Below, one piece after another: positions 11,796-24,340 of a stretch of DNA of 64,000 bases (its first letter is position 1; every line of letters starts with the position of its first letter). The DNA comes from Heterobilharzia americana (lineage: Eukaryota; Platyhelminthes; Trematoda; Strigeidida; Schistosomatidae). The position numbers and the translations under genes were made by a program. The notes under the pieces were generated by a model. That model did not search any database. It saw only the letters and a program-made list of their open reading frames with translations, and was not told the origin of the DNA. Where the stretch lies: NCBI GenBank assembly GCA_944470555.2, contig OX104130.1, forward strand, positions 57,383,491 through 57,447,490, given 5' to 3'.

Positions 11796-12089
11796 CAGAA
11801 TCCCAAAAATTCAAAACTTCGTCGTCATTCAAGTAAATTGAGTTCCATTGTTCGTAAGGAACATCAACGTGAACAAGATAAGAATCGTACTAGAACACTG
11901 AATGTTGCATTTTGTTGTCTGCGATCATGTCTGCCTGAAATACCAAAGGATACTAAGCTTACAAAGATCAGAACACTTCGTTATGCAATCACATATATCC
12001 GTCAGTTGATGGATATACTTCAGGAGACTGATCCAGTTCCCAGTGCAACAGCTGTAACGTTGGATGCCACACCCAATTCGTTGAAAATG
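11796..12089 (+). CDS. bHLH transcription factor, exon 2 (basic helix-loop-helix domain)
   Basis: Encodes a basic region, helix 1 (NVAFCCLRSCLPEIP), loop (KDTKLTKI) and helix 2 (RTLRYAITYIRQLMDIL). The 'LP.iP.DTKL.KI.TLR.A..YI..LMD.L' pattern is closest, from memory, to the HAND group, with PTF1/FER and Twist relatives next; these are sequence-specific developmental regulators that bind E boxes as heterodimers with class I bHLH proteins. The exon is open from the acceptor at 11795 (alternative start 11799) to a consensus donor ATG|gtaagc at 12089/12090, phase 0 on both sides. No ATG is present, so it must be internal. Oddity: at the position of the invariant E-box-contacting Glu there is Asp, and the basic stretch (DKNRTRTLN) has fewer Arg than HAND. 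Orthology below the group level is not settled. Confidence 0.88.
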
Positions 12090-12927
12090 GTAAGCATTAT
12101 GTTGTTTGATTGTGTATTGCATAGCTGTTTTGGGTTTAATATTGGGCTTATCGGAATAAGCACCAAGTTTACTGTTTGTCTGTGATTATTTCTAAATATT
12201 ACGCTTCTTGTGAAGGTTTATGTTTGACTTGGGGAATTTATTGTGACTGATTGATTGATGTCCACTACGTACTACTGAACTGCCACATTTATGATTTGAA
12301 TACAAAAAGTAGAAGCTGGTAAACGGTCCAGATTTTTCTTTCACATTCAGTCGTCGCTCAGTATAAAGCAGCGTGTTTGCAATAATCAATCACACAGTGA
12401 TGTATACATTAACTATTTCCTTATCATGCTATAGTCATTAGCAGCAATACTGATAGGATGCATTGTCTAAGTATTGCAATAAATGAATGTACACATATTA
12501 TAGCAATAAAAACACAACTAGAAAGTAGTAAAATTCACTTTGACTGCTATACACTCACTGATCTTGCACAGATTTTAGGTAGATTGATGAATCCTAGGTT
12601 TGGACGAAACAAATAGTAATAACAAAAATTTATATTCCTTGAGAGCAACAAGGATTTCAAGCTTCATGACTTACATCGCCGAATGATTGGTGCTTCTTCC
12701 TCTAAAGACAACTTTACCTCTTCAGTTCGATGATTACTTAGACTGTCGGATTTATTGATATTATGTAGACGAAGACGAAGGAATAATAATAAGAATTACT
12801 TTCACTTTACAATATTCTGACTTCTATCAGTTTCAATAGTTTGTTGGCATTTGCTTAATTATTACACAAAAAACTTTGGTAACCGTCATCACTATTCATT
12901 TTTAATCTCTCTTTCTGTATATTCTAG
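12090..12927 (+). other. Intron 2 of the bHLH gene
   Basis: Bounded by gtaagc at 12090 and a pyrimidine-rich acceptor (ctctctttctgtatattctag) ending at 12927. No repeat or embedded gene seen. Confidence 0.7.
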
Positions 12928-12990
12928 GAGCCTGAATACGATCAATCATCAATGAGGGATAGTGGATACCTTAGTTTTTTGGATAGATAA
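12928..12990 (+). CDS. bHLH transcription factor, terminal exon
   Basis: After the acceptor 'tattctag' the phase-0 frame encodes a 20-residue C-terminus (EPEYDQSSMRDSGYLSFLDR) and a TAA stop at 12988-12990. It joins exon 2 (phase 0) without changing frame. The acidic and aromatic tail is short. HAND-type proteins likewise have only a short C-terminal extension after the bHLH. The downstream sequence is very AT-rich, consistent with a 3' UTR. Confidence 0.8.
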   Translation, partial: EPEYDQSSMRDSGYLSFLDR

Positions 12991-13293
12991 CTGAAAATAA
13001 ACACTATGTTTATTCCCTTTTCCACAACAGTATTTTATCTAGCTGTGTGCTATTTCTTATGTACATAGATTTATTTTTGACAAAGCATCGTTTATTTTTT
13101 ATTTTTTTCCAAGTTTATTTACTTCAGCAAAAGAGTTCCAAAGTATTCTATGTTCAATATTTTCATATATATTACAAGGATTCACTTTTTGAGGCAAATA
13201 GGCTATTTTTGTACTGGTTTTTTGTTAGTTTTTCGCTAATTTATGCTAGGGTTAGATAAATATGCATTTTTGTTTATCTTTTTTAAATTATCT

Positions 13294-13299
13294 AATAAA
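13294..13299 (+). terminator. Candidate polyadenylation signal of the bHLH gene
   Basis: An AATAAA hexamer about 300 bases after the stop codon in AT-rich sequence. An earlier AATAAA at about 12996 lies right after the stop. Either could be used. Confidence 0.4.
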
Positions 13300-13929
13300 A
13301 ATAATGAATTATATTTAAAATAGATTTGTTCCAAGTTTTTAGTTAGTATTACTGAACCCTATTGTGTGGAGTCAGTTGTAAACCTTCGGGCTGGGCATAT
13401 GTGTGTGTGAGGTGTATCTAGGGTACTATACCACTAACTGTTTCAGTCAGACACCTTGTGTTCACATGCTTGAGAACATGAGAGACTCCATTTAGGCTAC
13501 CGGATTACTCACATCAACTAGTCAATAGGTAGAAATCGTTCATTCTGTAGTTATCACCGCATAAAAGTCTATTTAGTATGGGAAACTATTCTCTTGCGTC
13601 GAATCACTTCGCCCATCTGAAACACTAGAAAGTCATTAACCGATAAATTTCACTCAATGCTATGAGAACTGCGACTGCTTAGTGATCAGCATTCTTCAGG
13701 TACCAAAACATTAAAGATCCATTCTAGAAGATTACGTCAGATGTTTTGAAAGAATTTTTTTCAAATTTCAAATAAGATCTAATGAATAATGTTAAAATTT
13801 CAGCTGTATATTTAAGTTAATCACCTTTCGTTAGAAGAGGCATTTATAGTTCAATACGAAGACAGCAATCACTTGTTCTTTTTCAACCACTGAACTATAT
13901 TCAGTCTGGAGGTTTACGGGGATTTATAA

Positions 13930-14430
13930 ATTGATTTCAGGTTGGAATTCATCATGGACTGACATCAGCTGGAGGATGATTTGAAACCTGGAAGCGCTGG
14001 ACAGCTGCTGTGTCCTAGTATGGGACTCCTCAGCAGTGGGCACTCATAAAGTCCCAGATTGAATTAACCTAGCGCTCATTATTGGCTAGCTTCGAGAGAT
14101 GGTTTTTGAAGTTCTAATGAGAAGTCGTGACCAGTGGAGCCAACCAAGTCAAACGTAAGGACAGGTACTCAACGACGAAATTGGTGGAGGTCGTGCTATA
14201 TGTCAGGAACTGATGGAAGTAGAAAGATGGATCACCGGATTTCGACTCAGTAGCTCGATGGTAACGCGCTCACCGTGGGACCTGAGGGTTCTGGGTTCGG
14301 TCCCTGGCGAGGTCGTGGGTGCGCACTGCTGAGGAGTCCCGTAATAGGACGAAACAGTTATCAATGTTTCCACGTTTCTTCAACTTATGTCAACCCGTGA
14401 TGAAATCCAACCTGAAATCGAGATATGTTA
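13930..14430. mobile_element. SINE-B composite with long inverted ends
   Basis: The left end (from 'gatttcaggttggaattc') is a minus-oriented tail segment reaching 'gggactcctcagcagtgggc'. The right part is a complete plus-oriented element with a tRNA-like A-box region ('cagtagctcgatggt'), a B-box region ('gggttcggtccc'), 'actgctgaggagtcc' and the tail ending 'ccaacctgaaatc'. The ends are inverted copies of about 130 bases. Confidence 0.75.
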
Positions 14431-16140
14431 TTCATGAAAGTTTCATTACTTGCCTAATTAATTTTATCAACATCTACTTCAAAAAGAACTTTTTTGTGGC
14501 AAGAGTTCAGAAGATTTCTTTCTGATCCGCAAAGCTTGTACCAAATGCTTTTAGAGTGCTTATCTTACTGATTGTTGCAAAGAAAACATTTTTTTCTAAT
14601 CTCAAAACCTTAACATTAATATTAGTCATATTCATCATCCAAGCAGCATGCCTTGTCTCAGTGGTAGTTCATTTCGAGCCTCGGAGAGTAGATAATAACA
14701 AAATATGTACATTTTCCAGATTATGTGGATATTGTGGGGTCTATTTGAACACACTTCACACAGTCAGTTGTGCACGCAACTGTCTAATTGTGGCATAAAT
14801 ATGATGATATTCATCGAAGAATATCCAGTTGGAATCATAACTTTTAGTCTCTGCGTCATAGCTGCTATAAGATAACAAATTGTTGATGTCACCAGAATAT
14901 AGTTCGCTTCGTTAGGATCAACAATGTGGTAGAGTAAGTACGACAATCATTCAGTATTATATTATGTCTCAGTAAGCATTACCATCTTATAGATTTCCTT
15001 ATCGGATGACAAGTGAGAGGGAACGAAACATTCTCATAGAAATGTACATTAATCTTGATGTGGCTGTAATGAAGGGAGTTTTGGATCGATGCAGTTAGAA
15101 GTACTTAATGAAACTGTTGCAAATCATGTCGATAATGAAGATGCAGGTGACTCCTATAAAACCAGTGATGTTTCTTACTCGTCATTTCTGTAATTTCCTC
15201 CCCGGTGAACTGTCATCAGATAATTTAGAAGTATCTTTAACTCTATTCATAATCAGTCAGTACATCCTGTTATATACGTAACTATCACTCAACCAATCAT
15301 ATCCTATCGTTGAAGGGATACCAGATCAGTATTTGACTAGTCTCGACCTGTTAAATTGAAGTCAGTCAGACAAGTGCTGGAAAAAAAGCATAGGATGTGA
15401 TGATGTGCACTTTTCTTAGGTTTGCATAATACATGCTACCTACTGACATAAGTAGCTACAAATTATTTGCATTGAAAACAAGTATTCACCAGGAGAATCG
15501 AAATGATACAAGTACTGAATGATTATTACATGCGATTAAATTTGTACTGACGAGAGTTGTACACTGAAGGATTCAGTCTGGAAAGTTAATTTCTTGAAAT
15601 ACTCCTAACTCCTCCCTGGCCAGCTATTAAGACGAATTAGAACTGCGTAGGATGAGCATCGCATGACACGAATTGTGAAATTTCTGAATGAGACCATTCG
15701 GAAACTGAAGTTTGCGGATCATATTATAGTCCGAGAATTCAGTGAATAGTTGTGGTCTATACTTGTTAACATCATATCAGTAATTCAGTCATAAGCTAAT
15801 GTAGAATATTATACAGAGATAGCTTCGTTTATTGAAGGTAATCAGGTAGTGAAACTAGGTTTCGTGCTTGCTGGTATCCCTTAACAAAACCTCCTTCGTT
15901 ATCCGAATACTCGCTAAACAGAACAGCTTCTGGTTTGCGTTTACTTTGTGCATATTGAGGACTGGAAACTTGGTTCTCTTCTCTTCACAGGGTCAAACTC
16001 GTCATCTTAAAGCAGTTTCAAGTCCCTAGTTCTAAAAATGAAGTGTGAGGTTGAAAGTTAGTGACGGTTTCTCATTCAAATTTCTGGATATTCATCTCGA
16101 AGCACGTCACTCGTGAGCACTATAGAGAAATGTATTTTGA
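14431..16140. other. Gene-free stretch
   Basis: No gene, RNA gene or recognised repeat supported. ORFs at 14319-14525 and 14556-14798 lack domain or splice support; the first starts within the SINE. Confidence 0.5.
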
Positions 16141-16144
16141 GGTT

Positions 16145-16650
16145 TGTAGAGACTCTATTTTTAAGGTAGTGACAACAGCTGGCAAACCACTGAAAGCCTT
16201 GGAACACTAGACAACTCTTTCCCTCTAGTATGGGACTCCTGAAGAGTAAACACCCACGTAACCGTCAGAGATCGAACTCCGGACCTTCATGTCTCACAGA
16301 GAATGCATTGCCATGAATCATTCCCCGAAGTCCTACTGAATCAGTCGGGAGTTGAGGGGATGCCAACTCAAGACCTTGGTGTATAGTTGGGCTATATCGC
16401 GAATCTACAGAAGGGAATTATGAACCATTGGTCTGCAGCTCGGTGGCTGAGTGGCTAAGGTGTTTCCCGTGAGGCCTGAAGGTAAAAAGTCCCATCAGTG
16501 GTGGGCTAGTATGTGTACTGCTGAGAAGTCCTATACTGGAGGCAAATAGCTGTCCAGTGCCCATATACTATCAGTCGTTCTCCGACTTATGTCAATCCAC
16601 GATGAATAAATACTACCTTGAAATTGGTAAAATCCCCATAAACGTCAAAC
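16145..16650. mobile_element. SINE-B composite with inverted ends
   Basis: Same architecture as at 13.9-14.4 kb. A minus-oriented tail segment ('ctagtatgggactcctgaa') occupies the left. A plus-oriented body with 'ctcggtggctgagtggc' (A-box-like), a tail with 'gaagtcctatactgg' and 'ccttgaaatt' occupy the right. The body begins with a segment (about 16330-16400) also found inverted at 34860-34960. Confidence 0.7.
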
Positions 16651-16814
16651 TGCATGATTAAATGGCAGAAATTGCAGGGTAGTTTTAAACCATTCCGGTT
16701 ACAAAATAGTGCGGTTATTATAGTCGCAAGATGAGTAACACTTCTTACCAATGCACTTCCGCATTCAGTATAGCACAGTTTATCATTTCCTCTGATCTAC
16801 TTTTAGCTCTGATA

Positions 16815-17060
16815 ATTATTATTTGTCCCTTGGGTTCCTAGTGGAACATAGGGCTTCAGTAGCACGTATCCACTGCACTCTGTTCTCTGCAGTCTTTTGA
16901 ACCCGGTTCTACGACTACCCATAAGCTTTCATTTTTTCCTTACACGATCTCCTCCATGTCACCCTCCAACATCCAACTTGTAGTTTCCCATTTGGATTCC
17001 ACTTGAGGGTCTGGTATGTGATGTCCCCAAGCTCTGGTGATAAATGCGTGTTATGAATGG
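16815..17060 (-). mobile_element. RTE family 2, 3'-end fragment
   Basis: Reverse complement of the RTE 3' end: 'attatttgtcccttgggtt' then 'cctagtggaacatagggc', the 'ctctgttctctgcagtct' block and 'gatctcctccatgtcac'. It is the same terminal segment found at 52.4-52.6 and 63.7 kb, but diverged. Confidence 0.85.
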
Positions 17061-19797
17061 TTTGTTTCATTTAGCTATTACAACCCCCTTGGTCTCTTAA
17101 TGAAGAAGGCTTACTACCATAGATATATTGTCAGAATATAAAACATAACCTAAGAAAATAGAAATCTGTTTCTAAAAAATTATAATCTTATGCTCCTTTG
17201 ATGATCTCTTTCAAAATACAATTCATCATAAACTGGCAAGCAGTGGGATACATTCCATCAGTGTACATTTCCCACCCGCGGGCTGGAAGGAATGACCAAA
17301 CAATTTACATCTGTTTCTAGACTTGAACTGAAAACATACTAGTGTATCGGCAACATATGTATGCATGCGTAAGTTCTTGTAAATCATGGGAAATATTACA
17401 TTTTAATTCTGATTTACTACTGAAATATAAAAAGTAGGGTTTTAGCTAGTTTAACGTCTGAATGTGATCTTAAAAAGATTCCCACACTGAGTATGTTATT
17501 TTAAGTTTGAGCACATATATATGATAATTTTTTGAACAGGCGTATGCATAACACACTATTTCAACATTTACACAAGAAAAATCAAAATGAGTCACCGTTA
17601 TCAGAGAAATACCGTCTACAGAATCACAGTCCATTAATAGTGCTATTATTAAACCAAATGAAAGAATGATGATTGGTGTTGGATGGTCAGAAGTCTTTTA
17701 CCGAAAGTCATAAGATGGAGTCTCGTACTTACAGCCACTCATCAACCGATTACATTTTGTTTCTTACGGTAAAAGATACTTCTTTGTCAGTTAAAATATT
17801 TCGAAATGCGCCTTTGAAGAACACTTGAAATATGTTTGGCGAATCTACTTTTACTTGTCAGTTTGACGTGCATATGAAACATTTACCCTGATTATTTCGT
17901 TTCAAAGAGAGAAATATAATACCATATTCTGCTGGAACACTACTTTTCATAAACAGCAGTCGCAAAGCTAAAGTGGTAAGATGCTATGGCTTATAATTCC
18001 TGGTAGTTGAATGAATCAAATTGGTCGGTCACTGTTCGCCTGCGGGATGGTGGTTGGATACCTCAGTAACGCCTGTAATCTCAGTTGGGTAGTAATGATA
18101 GTTAGCAGCTAGCACTAGAACCCAGGATGGTCATTCTGCCCCATATGAGAGCCAATACTGAAGTGCTGGTAATGCATAATGACCACGGACATGCCGCTGC
18201 ATGATGTCGACCCTGAGGAAAAACTGTATTGAACCCCCGGAAGCATCAAACTCAGAACCTTCTCAGGTCTCACAGGAAATATTTTCCCGTCCATTGGGAT
18301 CCGATGTTTTATATGCTCAACTTTTGTCGATTCCCGACATGATGAGTATTTCATATCACGTCATTTGTGAGTAATGGCCAGAACACCCGACTTGACTGAC
18401 CTCGAAGGTCAACACTATATAGACAGCAGATAAATACCACTTTAATCCGAAAATAGTGTTCATTTCTGTTTATACAACGTAAGATACCATTCGGTAGAAC
18501 ATGGTTCTTGCTAATAGGCACATGAGCTGATTGAGTTTATTAAGCTAGGATCCTAATTCACAAATTCACTGGTATCTTAAGAAGTCATCAACAAATATCC
18601 CTTAAAACGTTTTACCTTATTAAACGGTACAATGGAGTTGAGCGTTTAATAATCTGTTACCAGATGTTAACCAGCGTTATTCGATTTAACCCTTAGTGCT
18701 GATCCGCTTGTATCCATCACATTTGTAATATTATCTAATAGGTAAGTGAGTAACTAGATACTGAAAATTAAACAGACAACTTTATACGATTTACTCTTCA
18801 GTTTATCACCGAGCTGCTTGTCTTGCCTTGAGGAAGCCTATTCAATCTCAAAGATTTACATTGATGTTGACAAGTGGTACAACCGGATGGAATACTTCAA
18901 AGTCCTTCTTGATCATGTTCCTTATGATAAAATGTACTGATTATGAACTCCTTTCCAACACATCCTTCCAAGAAAAGCTACTGGCACCTTAGAAAAATAT
19001 AATTTTCAAACATCAAATTTTATTCAAATACACTAGAATACCCACCTAACTAAAGTAAAAGTTGAAATAATCCATGAAACTCTTCATCATTCTACCCATG
19101 ATTAAAAAACCCTATAGGTCTATGTAACTGACCAATAAACCAAGTCCTCATATGCTTATAAATATCACAATACTGGTGAATTTACACAGAAATACTGAGT
19201 GTTTATTAGGCGAACCAAAGGAAATACATGAAATTTATCCAGCATATTATTTGAGGTAAGGACTTTGTGGATTTGACTAGTTTAAAGATAGTTTTCACGA
19301 CCAATCAATATCAGCTAAACAAGCGCTGAACATCTGCACGAGCCAACACAGTTGTTTTCTCCTACTTTGGCATTTATCAACACAACTTCTTGTACCGTCC
19401 CTGAATTCAAATCGAGATTATAGTGTCCTATCTACCTACAGAAGGTAGATTATCTTTCATATGTCAGGTCAAGAACTAATATTTAGTGTCCCCCGATGTT
19501 TTCATAAATCAAGCTTACACTAGTTGCGAAGTTCCGTTAAGTCCCTTGACAGTTTTTTGAAAGAAAGTACTCTTTAGTTGGACTTGAAGTCAAAATCATA
19601 ATTGTAATGAAGAAAACAATATATATTTTGGATAATTTCGATAGAAAGATGTACTTTTATGTAGAAAAAAGATATTAAACTATGGAATATTTACTTTCTT
19701 AAATTCTAATCCACTTTCACCACCACGTAAACCTGAAAAAACAGTTGTTCAGTATTGAAGACCAGTAAAGCGAAATTCTGGTGTAAGCGGTTTGATT
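17061..19797. other. Gene-free stretch downstream of the CFAP46-like gene
   Basis: Holds the 3' flank of the minus-strand gene ending at 19798. A degraded SINE-B-like block in minus orientation lies at about 18100-18335 ('aaccttctcaggtctcacag'). Nothing else is supported. Confidence 0.5.
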
Positions 19798-20060
19798 TTA
19801 AGCAAAAGAAATATTTGGCAGTCCATAAATAATCATATTGAATGGTTCTAATGTTGGCATTACTTTCATTTGCATACTCTTATTTTTCTCTTGTGGATGG
19901 CCTAATTGGCCAGATGATTTTTTTCCCTCTGACAACTGAATATCTTTAACTCCATCAATTTGTTTTAAATAATTCTTGTAGTCATCTAATTCCTTCTTGA
20001 AAAGTTCACATTGGATCAGCAAGGTAGATTGTCCAATTGAAGAAACTTGATCAAGTAAAT
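19798..20060 (-). CDS. CFAP46: CFAP46-like protein, terminal exon
   Basis: Read on the minus strand from a strong acceptor (pyrimidine run 'attcccccag') at 20061 to a TAA at 19798-19800: 263 bases, entering in phase 1, which matches the exit phase of the exon at 25321-25457. It encodes a helical start (LLDQVSSIGQSTLL), a Lys/Glu-rich segment and the C-terminus 'LEPFNMIIYGLPNISFA'. The closing 'P-F-N-M-I-I-Y-G' resembles the last strand of CHAT-type caspase-like domains, which is where the CFAP46 C-terminus should fall. CFAP46 is a component of the C1d projection of the axonemal central apparatus. The join to the upstream exon is inferred from phase and sequence continuity; cDNA would settle it. 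Confidence 0.75.
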
Positions 20061-20389
20061 CTGGGGGAATTTGAAAGGATAAATAGACGTAAACCTAAGC
20101 TGAGAAGAAGAGAGGCATTTCGATGAACTTCAAACAGTGAGAAATTCATACTTATCATTTGACCGTAGTGTTGCTTGTAAATGCCTAAACTATATTCAAC
20201 CTTCTGGGTGGCACTTTGTCTTTACTACACTTAAATGCTGTTTTAGTGTGTAATATAACTGTCCGGATGCATCAAGAAAGCTTCAAATCCCAGAGTCTTT
20301 CGAAACTACTCACTGTACTCCGAAGTTTCGGAAACGTCACGTGATCAGGAATGTAGCGATTATCAAGTTGGGGATATAAAAGTTATTGT

Positions 20390-21665
20390 CCAAATATCCA
20401 CACGTATGCAAACAAGTTATATGAAATATACAAGACTGAATAAACATATAGATAAACGGTACAACATGAAACCTCGAAAAAAAGTATATCAGTTCACTTC
20501 ACGAAAAGTGAAAAGGTGTAAGAAAGAAGTTAACACATACCATAAAAAAGACTTGCTGAAGTAGCCAACGTAGAAACTCACACACAGGCGCATCGACTCA
20601 AGTTGACGCACTTCACGATAGTTTACAACGAACAGGTTGGTAGAAAAAAAGTAATATCAAAGTAGATAAAGCTGTGTGAGGGAATAAACAATAAGTAGAT
20701 AACCGTTAGTGCAAATATTCAAGATTTTGAAGATGTCAAGGAGTGAATACATCTACGCCACTGTGACCGATTTTCAGCCTTGACACTAACAGTCCGCAAA
20801 CGCTGATTCTTTTCCCCTCAAGGACCCCAACCAGGCAGTCGACATCTCCCCACACAGGTCCGATCAACAACAGGAGACTTCACTGACTGGTGCCAGGTTG
20901 TGGTCTGGCCACCCCGAACCCTTTTCTAACCGAATCCAACTTCTCCCAGTATGGAACGTCAACGTAGGTGACGGTGGTTCGGGATGCACAGTGCATGTTC
21001 AAGTCATCTTAGTCAACTAAGGTTCACAACGTCATTAATTGACTTGGCTGCCTCACCTAATACCCTTCACCAGCAGTGTTTCGAAGACACCAGTGATTAG
21101 AACCTTGCAACCATTTCATGTCGTCTACTTTTAACGGCCATGTCTCAAAACAGTACAATAGGGCTAGACGGACTGCAGCGCAGTATACTCGTCCTTTGAT
21201 AGACAATCGGATATTTTCCAGTCCACGTCACAGATGACGCAGGTTGGTAAATGCTAGACGGGTTCTCTATATCTGAGTTGAGATTTAGTCAGCAACTAGC
21301 CCGTTTGGACTGATGCAGCTCCCTAAGTAAGCGAAGTGGTCGACACATTCCAACACCACTCCCTATCATTATATTGGGAGTACTTGCAGCAAACTAATCC
21401 TGAAGCATCATCTTGCATTTGGTAGGTGGCAGCGAAATGCAGACTAAACATACTCAGATTTCCGTTCAGAAGACCATAACTGCATTTTGTCAGTGTCTTC
21501 ACCTAGTAGGATAATATCGTCTGCATACTTTAAGTCAGCCAGATAACCTCTGGAAAATAGGTTAGACCCTGTGTACATCAGTACGTCAATAACGAAACTG
21601 GTATGAACGGTGATAGTCGACCATACTTGGCGGACACCAGTAGTTGTCGTCAATTCATAAGACAA
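20390..21665 (-). mobile_element. RTE-clade retrotransposon (family 1), degraded 3' half
   Basis: On the minus strand an RT fragment contains 'DLKYADDIILLGEDTDKMQ', with the YADD catalytic motif of reverse transcriptase. Further downstream (lower coordinates) are the conserved RTE C-terminal blocks, including one near 20740 complementary to the block at 28500. The ORF is broken by many stops. The family differs from the RTE at 49-58 kb in its 3' end and lacks the TAA tail. From about 21700 to 22300 the sequence is richer in GC and TE-like but I cannot classify it. Confidence 0.8.
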
Positions 21666-24100
21666 CTATCTGTAAGCTCTTACACAGCTGCAAGAGTTCG
21701 AGCAAAGAACTTTGATTAGCGTCATATACTTTCTTGGTACTCCCTTCATAGTCAGACACTGTCAAAACACCTCTCAGTCGGCGGAGTCAGGTCCCAACTT
21801 CAGGCCGAGAAAAATGGTAAGTGTCGGCCACCGGCTAATAGGTATGCATGTGTTCCGGAATCTGTCGGAGGGTAAAAATAAGGTCGATTCAGCCTCATCC
21901 AGGTCTGAAACCTGGCTGGTTTTCTAGAGAAAGAAAAAATAAATATGATACAAGGAAAAACAAATCAATAAACGACCGAATTCCTTTCCAAGAAATCCGC
22001 AGCCAGAGCGATTCTCCAACTATAAACCAAATGCTGGAGTGACGCGCAAAATCCTAAATTCAGGATTTGTCTGAAATACGGTTCTGTATTATTAACCAAC
22101 AACGAACAACAAATTAAAAACCTCGAATCATGGGGTATCTCTAGGTTAATTACCATCAAAACGCCTTCTAGAGAGTGCGTCAACAATAAAAGCAGCAGAA
22201 CTGTGTTCGCAGCAAACCAAAAGGGAAAATAAAATGGACGGGCGTATGCTCTCACGATGAGGTAAAGGCAGGGGATGAACAAATGTCCAAGTTAAAATAG
22301 AACATCAGAAAACAACGGAAGAAATCACAACACCATCAAGACCTCAAAAAGGTACTTATATCTAGAGATGTTAAATGATGAACAAGACTCGATTGAATGG
22401 AATAAACAGTTAAGTTGTGGAAGAAGTAACATTATAGGAAAACGACTGTACTACTTAATAGCACTGAGTAGTATAAAATTGAAAGTTTGAAAAGTATATT
22501 AGCGTTACCTTAGCGTAAAAAAACAACTTAGGAAAAGAGCTAACAATACGTTAGGTGCATTTTCAGATTTGCATTAGTCATTAGTGAAAATGCAATCCTA
22601 TTGAGATCCAGTTCAGCCGTATCACTGAGAAAATTGCGAATAAACTACTGACTACATTAAGCTATCCACTGAATGGATAGTATGCTTTTCGTCAGTCAGC
22701 TGTCCTACTTGCAGTTCACTGAGACAAGTAGCTAACTACTTCACTTTACCAAGCGTACACTAAAGAAATTCGCCCATATGATACAGGAAAAGGAGTTATC
22801 ATCTTGGTTGCACAGATATTTTTCGTGAACCATCAATGACAGTGTAAAAAAGCAGCGATAATTTATCAATTAAAGCTATGCATAACAAGTTTATGTGAAT
22901 AAAAGAGTGTCAGCATATTCCTTAACATACCACAGATGATGTTTATTATTCAATCTGTTAATGCTGACTCACAAAAGGACTGTAAATAATTTCTTACTCT
23001 CAAGAAAAAGGTCTCATGTTGCCTGTATGATACGTGTCTTGATATTCACATGAGTTTTCTAATCTCCACTGAAACACCAAAGTCAGAAAGTATTATACAT
23101 AATATGCCTCATGCATTCACTGAACGGAACAATAAACTGAAAATATGGGACAAATGTTCCATATAAGAAGTTTGTGCCTTAAGAAGTTGACCTGAAAGTT
23201 CCTAGACATTTTTCAAACGAAGTGTTGTAATTTAGCAGATTAGATTTCTTGGAAACACTCAACAAGATTGTAACACAAAAAAATACCATTCGGCAGTATT
23301 TTATCATTTCGAATGACTGCTGAGATACAAGTAAGCTTAAATACTAGGAAAGTAATGGTAAGGAAGAAGTTTCATGTTCTACCTAGGAAAGTGGAAGTGA
23401 CAAGAAGCACTTCAGTGGACCTTAACATTAATAAAAAAGAACGCGAAATATCCGCGTATGGTCAAGTGTAATGCCCGGTCGTCTTATGGATGGACATGAA
23501 AAGTTATCTTAAAGTGTCAAGAATTGACTACAAGCCATCTCAAATCTTTATAAAAGTTCTGGAAAGTATAATGATCTGGTAGGACTGAGAGTAAGGAAAG
23601 GTAGTCTGATTGAATATGGACAAGAAAAGATTGATACCAAGTTGGCAGAGGAAGATGAAGATACATAGGAATTAAAAAGTTACTACAGGTTATTTCAAAG
23701 ACAACTACAGTGATCTTCGGAAAAGCCACAGAGACCGACCGCTAATTCTTTGAATACATATGAATGTGAGATTAACATGAGAAAACAACTGACCCATTAG
23801 GAGTGAATCGTGTATTTGATGAATCGTACCTACATGTATTGATGGGTCATGAGCCACCTGGCTAGAACATCGTGAACGAGCAATGCAATGTATAATCAAA
23901 ATGTGCTGAATGGTGTAGCCCTAGATACTGACATGAATGGTTGTTAAATTTTTTGTAATCTTTTGTGGCCTTTTCTTTGTCATTTTTTGCTTTCGATGTT
24001 TTGCTACTTATCAATAATGAGTAGTGATATGCAATAACCTTTTTTTCAATTACCTCACACTGATCAATGTGCAGGAAGTTTTGTTATAGTCTGTTTTATG
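21666..24100. other. Gene-free stretch in a CFAP46-like intron flank
   Basis: Lies between the terminal exon and the exon at 25321 of the minus-strand gene. No coding exon with phase-compatible splice sites was found. The minus ORF at 21965-22282 is in the unclassified TE-like block. Confidence 0.4.
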
Positions 24101-24102
24101 TA

Positions 24103-24340
24103 TTACCTTTTTTGATCATTGAGTGACAAAAGTTTACCATAGCAAGTCTTCTTCATGAATGCTATCCGCTTCTTGAGCCTTTGTCTTTGTTCCTTGTATT
24201 TATTCCGGGCTTTCGCCAGTTCTTCATTCTCAACAGTGGTTTGAGATTCTACACAGCCCTTCTCTACTTATCTTCTTATCGACACCCTTGTCAAATGACT
24301 TCGACAGTGTAATACACTCCTATAAACCTCCTGATTTGAA
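24103..24340 (-). pseudogene. Unrecognised coiled-coil-like ORF remnant with one stop
   Basis: A single minus-strand frame reads a plausible coding segment of nearly 80 codons interrupted by one TAA, ending at a TAA at 24103. The C-terminal half is strongly charged and helical (ENEELAKARNKYKEQRQRLK) and ends 'CYGKLLSLNDQKR'. I do not recognise the family. It could be a retroposed gene fragment, part of a retroelement ORF, or chance. It lies inside an intron of the CFAP46-like gene on the same strand. Confidence 0.3.
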
